Under the pieces are notes generated by a model. The model ran no database searches. It worked only from the letters and a program-made list of their open reading frames with translations, and had not been told where the DNA came from. Shown here one piece after another: positions 58,333 through 64,000 of a DNA stretch of 64,000 nt (positions are counted from its first letter, which is position 1; each line of letters begins with the position of its first letter). The translations under genes were made by a program, and so were the position numbers. The DNA comes from CAXTKD01 sp964244885 (GTDB lineage: Bacteria > Pseudomonadota > Alphaproteobacteria > Sphingomonadales > Sphingomonadaceae), in contig CAXTKD010000017.1 of NCBI GenBank assembly GCA_964244885.1, forward strand, positions 3,146 through 67,145, read 5' to 3'.

Positions 58333-58935
58333 ATGCGCATCACCTCCCGCCTCGCCGACCGCCTCGAACAGCTCATCGCCGTCATCTTCTACGGCTTCCT
58401 GTTCGCACGGCTCGTCCAGTCGGGCCTGCCGAGCCTCCAGGTGTGGGCGGTGCTGGTCGCCGACGGCACCATCCTCGCCTTCCTGCTGGTGCGTCGCACG
58501 ACCGACGGCATCTCGCTCAGCGTCGCCGACTGGCTGGTCGCCGTCGTCGGCACCACCGTCGCGCTGATGATCCGCCCCGTGCAGCCGCCGATCGACGCCG
58601 ACATCGGGCTCCTCATCATGCTGCTCGGCACCGGAATCGCGATCGCCGCCAAGCTCTCGCTCCGCCGCAGCTTCGGCCTCGTCGCCGCCAACCGCGGCAT
58701 CAAGGTCGGCGGGCTCTACAGCGTCGTCCGCCACCCGATGTACGCCGGCTACATGGTCAGCCACATCGGCATGCTGCTGCTGCTACCGAGCCTGTGGAAC
58801 GTCGGCGTCTACGTCGTCTCGTGGACCGCGCTCGCGCTGCGGGTGCGGGCCGAGGAGCGGCTGCTGCTTCGGGACGAAACCTACGCGGCCTATGCGCGCC
58901 GCGTCCGATACCGGCTGGTGCCGGGGTTATTCTAA
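58333..58935 (+). CDS. Isoprenylcysteine-methyltransferase-like membrane protein
   Basis: A 200-residue membrane protein of the ICMT/PEMT group. Hydrophobic segments include LIAVIFYGFLFARLVQ, VWAVLVADGTILAFLLV, DWLVAVVGTTVALMI, DIGLLIMLLGTGIAIAAKL. The conserved block is KVGGLYSVVRHPMYAGYMVSHIGMLLLLPS (cut as LYSVVRHPMYAGYMVSHIG), and the C-terminal RAEERLLLRDETYAAYARRVRYRLVPGLF includes the EE SAM-contact pair. Substrate unknown. ATG 58333 is the only sensible start. Confidence 0.85.
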   Translation: MRITSRLADRLEQLIAVIFYGFLFARLVQSGLPSLQVWAVLVADGTILAFLLVRRTTDGISLSVADWLVAVVGTTVALMIRPVQPPIDADIGLLIMLLGTGIAIAAKLSLRRSFGLVAANRGIKVGGLYSVVRHPMYAGYMVSHIGMLLLLPSLWNVGVYVVSWTALALRVRAEERLLLRDETYAAYARRVRYRLVPGLF

Positions 58936-58942
58936 AAAAAGG

Positions 58943-59060
58943 TCGTCATCCCCGCGAACGCGGGGACCCATGAACACGGTTCATCGAAGATAAGGCGACG
59001 CGGCCAAAGCGAACCCGGGATAATCCGTGTTCATGGGTTCCCGCGTTCGCGGGAATGACG
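58943..59060. repeat. Palindromic intergenic repeat, family C (long form)
   Basis: Arms 58943-58984 and 59025-59060 share CGTCATCCCCGCGAACGCGG and ACCCATGAACACGG, with substitutions such as C/T that keep local pairing. Each arm contains its own CCCGC-GAAC-GCGGG hairpin. It lies between convergent genes. Confidence 0.85.
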
Positions 59061-59070
59061 AATCGGGATT

Positions 59071-60657
59071 TTACCCCCAGGGCGCCAGTATCGTGTCGAC
59101 CGCCTCGGGCAGCTCCTCGGGATAATCCAGCGTGTAGTGCAGCCCCCGGCTCTCCTTCCGCCCCGCCGCCGACTTCACGATCAGCTCGGCGACCGTCACC
59201 AGGTTGCGCAGCTCCAGCAAATCGGGCGTCACCCGGAAATTGCCGTAATAATCCTCGATCTCGGCCTTCAGCAGCGCCACGCGGTGCGCCGCGCGCTCCA
59301 GCCGCTTGGTGGTGCGGACGATGCCGACATAGTCCCACATGAAGCGGCGAAGCTCCGCCCAATTGTGCGCGACCACCACCTCCTCGTCCGAGTCGGTGAC
59401 CCGGCTCTCGTCCCACAGCGCGATCGGCGGCACCGGCGGCAGCGCGGGCAGCGCGCGCACGATGTCCTCCGCGGCGCTCTGCCCGAACACCAGGCATTCG
59501 AGCAGCGAGTTGGACGCCATGCGGTTGGCGCCGTGGAGGCCCGATTGCGAGACCTCGCCGATCGCATAGAGGCCGGGCAGGTCGGTTCGGCCCGCGAGGT
59601 CGATCAGCACCCCGCCGCAGGTGTAATGGGCCGCCGGCACCACCGGGATCGGCTGCGTCGTCGGGTCGATGCCAAGCTCGGTGAGGCGCTTGTAGATCGT
59701 CGGGAAATGGTGGGTCACGAATTCGGCGCCGAGGTGCGTCAGGTCGAGCAGGACGTTGTCGACGCCCAGCCGCTTCATCTCATGGTCGATCGCCCGCGCC
59801 ACGACATCGCGCGGCGCCAGCTCGGCTCGCGGGTCGAAGCGGTCCATGAAGCGCGTGCCGTCGGGCAGCTCCAGCTTGCCGCCCTCGCCGCGCGCCGCCT
59901 CGGTGATCAGGAAGTTGCGGACCTCCGGATGGTAGAGGCAGGTCGGATGGAACTGGTTGAACTCCATGTTCGACACCCGGCACCCCGCCCGCCACGCCAT
60001 CGCGATGCCGTCGCCGGTCGAGCCGTCGGGGTTGGTTGAGTAGAGATAGACCCGGCTCGCGCCGCCGGTCGCCAGCACCGTCGCCTGCGCCATGAAGCGC
60101 TCGACCCGCTTGGTCTGACGGTTGAAGGCATAGAGCCCGTGGCAGCGCCGCGCGCCGTGGCCGCCCTCGACATGCTTGTCGGTGATGAGATCGACCGCGA
60201 CCCGGTCGGTGTGAAGCGCGATATTGGGATGCGCCTTCGCCGCCTTCTCAAGCGCTTCCTGCACCGCCCAGCCGGTGGCGTCGTCGACGTGGACGATGCG
60301 CCGCGCGCTGTGCCCGCCCTCGCGCGTCAGGTGGAAGGGCGTCAGCTCGCCCGGGTTGAACGGTACGCCCAACTCCGCGAGCCGCAGCACCGCCGCCGGC
60401 GCGTTCTCGACAACGAACTCGACGGCCTTGCGGTCGTTGAGCCCCGCGCCCGCCACCATCGTGTCCTCGATATGGCTCTCGAAGGTGTCGCCCTCCTCCA
60501 GCACCGCCGCGATCCCGCCCTGCGCCCAGGCTGTCGACCCCGCCCCGAGCCCGCCCTTCGACAGCACCGCCACCTTGCAATGGTCGGCGAGATTGAGCGC
60601 CGCGGTCAGCCCCGCGGCGCCCGAGCCGATGATCAGGACGTCGGCCTGCTCAGCCAC
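59071..60657 (-). CDS. nadB: L-aspartate oxidase
   Basis: NadB oxidises L-aspartate to iminoaspartate with FAD, first step of de novo NAD synthesis; 528 residues. Motifs: VLIIGSGAAGLTAALNLAD, LGAGSTAWAQGGIAAVLEEGDTFE (cut as GGLGAGSTAWAQGGIAAVL), GHSARRIVHVDDATGWAVQEAL (cut as GGHSARRIVHVDDATG), FNQFHPTCLYHPEVRNFLITE (cut as FNQFHPTCLYHP), and NRMASNSLLECLVFGQSAAEDI (cut as ANRMASNSLLECLVFGQSA). nadA and nadC are not in the window. It overlaps the ABC ATPase gene upstream by eight bases. Confidence 0.96.
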   Translation of the reverse strand: MAEQADVLIIGSGAAGLTAALNLADHCKVAVLSKGGLGAGSTAWAQGGIAAVLEEGDTFESHIEDTMVAGAGLNDRKAVEFVVENAPAAVLRLAELGVPFNPGELTPFHLTREGGHSARRIVHVDDATGWAVQEALEKAAKAHPNIALHTDRVAVDLITDKHVEGGHGARRCHGLYAFNRQTKRVERFMAQATVLATGGASRVYLYSTNPDGSTGDGIAMAWRAGCRVSNMEFNQFHPTCLYHPEVRNFLITEAARGEGGKLELPDGTRFMDRFDPRAELAPRDVVARAIDHEMKRLGVDNVLLDLTHLGAEFVTHHFPTIYKRLTELGIDPTTQPIPVVPAAHYTCGGVLIDLAGRTDLPGLYAIGEVSQSGLHGANRMASNSLLECLVFGQSAAEDIVRALPALPPVPPIALWDESRVTDSDEEVVVAHNWAELRRFMWDYVGIVRTTKRLERAAHRVALLKAEIEDYYGNFRVTPDLLELRNLVTVAELIVKSAAGRKESRGLHYTLDYPEELPEAVDTILAPWG

Positions 60658-61576
60658 CGATCGCCCCCGATCGCGTCAGCGCCAGGAACACGTCCTCGAG
60701 GTCGGGCTCCCTTGTCGAAACATCGACCACGCCGATGCCCGCCTCAGCCAGCGCGTGGAGGATCGCGCCCGCCTGCGTGACGCTCCGGTCATAGGTGATC
60801 GCCAGCCGCCGGGCGTTCTGCAGCTCGACCGCGCCGTGCGCGATCGGCGGCGCGGCGGTCAGGTCGCGGTCGGTCGTCACCATCAGCACCTTCTGCTGCG
60901 CCGAATCGAGCAGCGTGCCCGTCTCGTCGTTGGCGACGACATGCCCCTTGTCGATGATCGCGATTCGGTCGCACAGCATCTGCGCCTCTTCCAGATAATG
61001 CGTCGTCAGCACCACCGTCGTCCCGCCGGCGTGGAGCTCGCGGACGTAGCTCCACAATTGCTGGCGAAGCTCGATGTCGACTCCGGCGGTCGGCTCGTCG
61101 AGGATCAGGATCGGCGGGTTGTGGACCAGCGCCTTGGCGACCAGCAGCCGGCGCTTCATGCCGCCCGACAGAGTCCGCGCATAGGCCCGCGCCTTGTCCT
61201 CCAGCCCCAGCGCGCGGAGGATCTCCATCGTCCGCCGCTCCTTCTTCGGCACCGCGTAGAGCCCGGCCTGAAGCTCCAGCACCTCGAAGGGCGTGAAGAA
61301 GGCGTCGAACACGATCTCCTGCGGCACGATGCCGATCGACGCCTTGGCGTTCCTCGGGTGCGCGTCGATGTCGAACCCCCAGATGCTGGCGCTCCCGCCG
61401 GTCTTGTTGACCAGCCCCGCGAGGATGTTGATCGTGGTCGACTTGCCCGCGCCGTTCGGCCCGAGCAGCCCGAACATCGAGCCGCGCGGAATCTCCAGCG
61501 AGATCGAGTGCAGCGCCCGCTTGCCGCCGGCATAGGTCTTGTCGAGGTCGCGGATCGAGATCGCCGACTGGGTCAT
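60650..61576 (-). CDS. ABC transporter ATP-binding protein
   Basis: A 308-residue ABC ATPase of the ABC-2 (drug/NodI-like) class. From ATG 61576. It has ISIRDLDKTYAGGKRALHSI, Walker A in LGPNGAGKSTTINIL, Q-loop IGIVPQEIVFD, signature ARTLSGGMKRRLLVAKALVH, Walker B ILILDEPTAGVDIEL and switch LTTHYLEEA. The C-terminal extension, about 225-308, is typical for the class. Its permease is not downstream: nadB follows directly, so the membrane partner must be elsewhere. Confidence 0.92.
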   Translation of the reverse strand: MTQSAISIRDLDKTYAGGKRALHSISLEIPRGSMFGLLGPNGAGKSTTINILAGLVNKTGGSASIWGFDIDAHPRNAKASIGIVPQEIVFDAFFTPFEVLELQAGLYAVPKKERRTMEILRALGLEDKARAYARTLSGGMKRRLLVAKALVHNPPILILDEPTAGVDIELRQQLWSYVRELHAGGTTVVLTTHYLEEAQMLCDRIAIIDKGHVVANDETGTLLDSAQQKVLMVTTDRDLTAAPPIAHGAVELQNARRLAITYDRSVTQAGAILHALAEAGIGVVDVSTREPDLEDVFLALTRSGAIGG

Positions 61577-61627
61577 GCGGAGGCGATAGCCTTTCCAAGG
61601 CCGCGCCCGCAATGCTAAGCGCCGCGC

Positions 61628-61813
61628 ATGCCGATCCCACCGCCCGAGACCATCACCGTCGATTCCACGCGCATCGCCTGCGACGGCGACGAAGGCCCCC
61701 TCGGCCACCCCCGCGTCTGGCTCCAGATGGGCGCCGACGGCCAGGTCGACTGCGGCTACTGCGACCGGAGATTCGTGTTGCGCGAGGGCGCGGCTGTGGG
61801 CGACGGGCACTGA
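61628..61813 (+). CDS. zf-CHCC zinc-finger protein
   Basis: A 61-residue protein of the zf-CHCC family (related to mitochondrial complex I NDUFS6). The zinc ligands are the Cys in RIACDGDEG, the His in PLGHPRVWLQMG, and CGYC in QVDCGYCDRRFVL. No signal peptide is seen. It is divergent from the ABC ATPase gene with 51 bases between. Alphaproteobacterial members are suspected to help complex I assembly. Confidence 0.92.
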   Translation: MPIPPPETITVDSTRIACDGDEGPLGHPRVWLQMGADGQVDCGYCDRRFVLREGAAVGDGH

Positions 61814-61914
61814 TTCAGGAGCTAGTCGCGCCAAGGCTCCATTTCGGATCAAAAAGCGTCTTGCGGGTCCTTCGTAAAGGCATAGCCTCGTCGCGGGGAC
61901 TGCAGGGGGAATAT

Positions 61915-63216
61915 ATGCGACTGAAGCTTCTATGCGCCGCCGTGCTTCTTGCGGGGCCAGCAAGCGGGACACCGGTAGCGACAAAGGCCAGCGACGACTT
62001 TTGCAGCAAGGACAATCCCGCCGTTGCGCGACGGCTGGGCGGCATGGTGTCTCTCGCCGATTGCTGGAAGAGCGGGCTTCCAATCGGCGACTATTATACG
62101 AAGTGGCGCGTTAAAATGATCGCGACCGAGCCGGGCGACTTCTTCCGGGACTATGAAGGCGAGAAACGAGGCACTGTCGCCCGCCTTCTATCCGGAAGAA
62201 CCCGGTCGACCGTTGTCGCCTTGAAGCTTCATGTTACCGAGCCTTCGCTCGATTTCAGCATCCCGCTAATGGCGATCAATTACGAAGACAAGATCGGCAA
62301 CGGCCTATCTTACGTCACGACTGTTTCAGATTCGAACGCCGATCAGCCTTACTTCAGGTTAACCGCCACCACAATGACGGCGCTGACATTGTCGGCGAGC
62401 TCGACGCGAAATGCCGATACACCAATGGCGGCCCGTACGCTCGGCGCGGTCCAGGCCGCGCTAAGCGTCGTTGCGCCTCAATCCACGTTGATTACGACAT
62501 TTAGCAAAGAAGCATCTTCGCGGATGTCCTCGGCCATCGATAGTACCATCGCGTCGCTGTTTTCCGAAGCAAAGTCCGAAACGTTGACGATCAGCAAGCC
62601 GTTGGAGTCTTGGGACCGAGATTCTCGGATGATTGTTCGAGTCGACTTGCCCAATGACGTTCGGCTGCGGAAGAAGGATAGGCTGCGCCATCAGCACACC
62701 GATGGCACCCGACAGGCGAGTGACCCCGATGTGGTTGACCATGCCCAGCTTTATTTCGAAGTAACCTTGGCCTGCCCCCGGCCATCGATCTTTTATGCGA
62801 CAGATGTCTGTCCGAGGGGCGCAGCCAAAACCGAAGCGCCAGCCGATTTGCTCGCTCAGCTGAAGGCGAATGTTACCGCTCCTGCGGTTCTGAGCTTTGA
62901 CCTAAGCCCCGGAAAGACGCTCCGCCAGCACATCTCAAGTCGCGACTTCTTTCTGAACTTCCTGCGCGACTTGCCTCAGGGAAAGTGGACAAAAGAGACA
63001 CGCAATCGCTTGTCGGCTTTCTGTGATGCGATTTCGACCGAGCTGCGAACGGTGGGCTTTTCGACGCTCGACTCCAAGATTGGAACTTGGGCGATCATTT
63101 CCGGGATGGGCGATTTGGCCTCGATCCGGGATGGGGCTGGCGATCAGAATGTTTCGCGGACTTGCAGCGCGGCAAGGCCGGCTGCCGACTGGCTCTATAG
63201 CCCGCCTGCGACTTAG
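61915..63216 (+). CDS. Unrecognised exported protein
   Basis: A 433-residue predicted periplasmic protein, starting at ATG 61915 after AGGGGGA. Signal peptide: RLKLLCAAVLLAGPASG. The mature N-terminus has two Cys (DDFCSKDNPA; LADCWKSGL). It continues with beta-rich segments (VALKLHVTEPSLDFSIPLMA, YFRLTATTMTALTLSAS), a Ser/Ala-rich helix (SSRMSSAIDSTIASLFSEAK), and a domain with Cys (LACPRPSIFYATDVCPRGA) and helical tail. I do not recognise the family. GC is lower than the neighbours. It has no operon partner; tldD follows 39 bases later. Confidence 0.6.
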   Translation: MRLKLLCAAVLLAGPASGTPVATKASDDFCSKDNPAVARRLGGMVSLADCWKSGLPIGDYYTKWRVKMIATEPGDFFRDYEGEKRGTVARLLSGRTRSTVVALKLHVTEPSLDFSIPLMAINYEDKIGNGLSYVTTVSDSNADQPYFRLTATTMTALTLSASSTRNADTPMAARTLGAVQAALSVVAPQSTLITTFSKEASSRMSSAIDSTIASLFSEAKSETLTISKPLESWDRDSRMIVRVDLPNDVRLRKKDRLRHQHTDGTRQASDPDVVDHAQLYFEVTLACPRPSIFYATDVCPRGAAKTEAPADLLAQLKANVTAPAVLSFDLSPGKTLRQHISSRDFFLNFLRDLPQGKWTKETRNRLSAFCDAISTELRTVGFSTLDSKIGTWAIISGMGDLASIRDGAGDQNVSRTCSAARPAADWLYSPPAT

Positions 63217-63255
63217 GAGCTGGTTTGAGGGAGCTGGTCCCCTATATTGCGAGCG

Positions 63256-64000
63256 ATGACCCATCTCGACCCCGCGACGCTCTTCACCCGCCACACCGAG
63301 CTCGACCCCGCCCGCGTCGACCGGCTCGTCGATGAGGCGTTGAAGGGCCGCGACGACGGCGAGCTCTATCTCCAGTACATTGCCAGCGAGAGCTTCGCGT
63401 TCGACGACGGGCGGCTGAAGGCGGCGACCTTCGACACCAACCAGGGGTTCGGCCTGCGCGGCGTCGCCGGCGAGACCACCGCCTACGCCCACGCCAACGA
63501 GCTCTCCGAAGCCGCGATCCGCCGCGCCGCCGAGACCGTCGCGGTGGTCCGCGCCGGGCATGGCGGCACGCTGGCGCTGGCACCCGCGCGCACCAACCGG
63601 CAGCGCTATATCGCCGACGACGTGCTGTCGGCGGTGCCGTTCGCGAAGAAGGTCAAGCTGCTGCAGGACATCGACGCCGCGGCGCGCGCCCGCGACCCGC
63701 GCGTCGTGCAGGTGTCGGCGAGCCTGCGCGCCTCGTGGAGCGTCGTCGAGATCGTCCGGCACGACGGCTTTCGCGCCCGCGATGTCCGCCCGCTCGTCCG
63801 CCTCGACGTCCAGATCGTCGTCGAGAAGGACGGGCGGCGCGAGACCGGGCATCATGGCATCGGCGGCCGCTATCTCTACGACCGGCTGTTCGAGCCCGCG
63901 ACCTGGGAGCGCGCGATCGACATCGCGCTCGCCCAGGCCGTGGTGAACCTCGACGCGGTCGCCGCCCCGGCGGGCGAGATGACCGTCGTGCTCGGGCCGG
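63256..64000 (+). CDS. tldD: Metalloprotease TldD (3' end beyond window)
   Basis: TldD with TldE/PmbA degrades unfolded peptides and is needed for microcin and CcdA maturation in E. coli. From ATG 63256 to the window end 248 codons are visible. Motifs: GELYLQYIASESFAFDDGRLK, NQGFGLRGVAGETTAYAHANELS (cut as GFGLRGVAGETTAYAHANEL), KVKLLQDIDAAARA, and TGHHGIGGRYLYDRLF. The HExxxH-type active-site region is beyond the window. It follows the unrecognised exported gene by 39 bases. Confidence 0.93.
   Translation, partial: MTHLDPATLFTRHTELDPARVDRLVDEALKGRDDGELYLQYIASESFAFDDGRLKAATFDTNQGFGLRGVAGETTAYAHANELSEAAIRRAAETVAVVRAGHGGTLALAPARTNRQRYIADDVLSAVPFAKKVKLLQDIDAAARARDPRVVQVSASLRASWSVVEIVRHDGFRARDVRPLVRLDVQIVVEKDGRRETGHHGIGGRYLYDRLFEPATWERAIDIALAQAVVNLDAVAAPAGEMTVVLGP

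Overview
The window is high-GC chromosomal DNA from an alphaproteobacterium, most likely a sphingomonad (Sphingomonas or a close relative). The evidence is the TonB-dependent receptor next to a TPR/aspartyl-hydroxylase gene, several small alphaproteobacterial families (DUF2093, DUF934, DUF2849, DUF2948, zf-CHCC), the compact rpmH-rnpA-yidD-yidC-engB block, the cys operon fused to siroheme genes, and many long palindromic intergenic repeats. I assigned no rRNA, tRNA, CRISPR array, transposase or integrase.

Layout. 1-3.9 kb: a TonB-dependent receptor cut by the window edge, a TPR/aspartyl-asparaginyl hydroxylase and a small exported protein. 3.9-10.7 kb: housekeeping genes (M23 peptidase, DUF2093, xseA, purD, phosphotransferase, CorC-type transporter, tadA). 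10.7-16.1 kb: small proteins, typA, and a three-gene envelope operon of unknown function. 16.2-26.5 kb: a sugar-acid region with two divergent operons. One holds an SMP-30 lactonase, a MASE1 hybrid histidine kinase and a haem-oxygenase-like protein. The other holds an IlvD/Edd dehydratase, dgoK, dgoA and a family-2 glycoside hydrolase. Together they look like beta-galactoside and galactonate use by the DeLey-Doudoroff route.

26.7-33.3 kb: siroheme and assimilatory sulfur genes (a CysG N-terminal-type protein, cobA, DUF2849, cysI, DUF934, cysH). They are interrupted by a copper-type MerR regulator coupled to a Met/His-rich putative outer-membrane protein. 33.5-41.5 kb: arginine succinyl-transfer genes (astA, astB, an M20 hydrolase) beside lysine/diaminopimelate genes (dapE, dapD), a PEP-CTERM C-type-lectin protein with a sigma-54-like promoter, a cupin and a nucleotidase. 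41.6-47.5 kb: an accessory stretch with a subtilisin-like autotransporter carrying a long Pro-Thr repeat, a polysaccharide flippase, and a lower-GC islet with a HARE-HTH-type protein divergent from a DinD homologue. 47.6-64 kb: housekeeping again (murA, comM, the rpmH block, a GST, polA, nadB, an ABC ATPase, zf-CHCC, one unrecognised exported protein, and tldD cut by the right edge).

At least nine intergenic sites carry long inverted repeats that fall into four or five sequence families. The copy at 32072-32183, inside the cys operon, shows stem changes that preserve pairing. That is the strongest sign in the window that the folded form matters.
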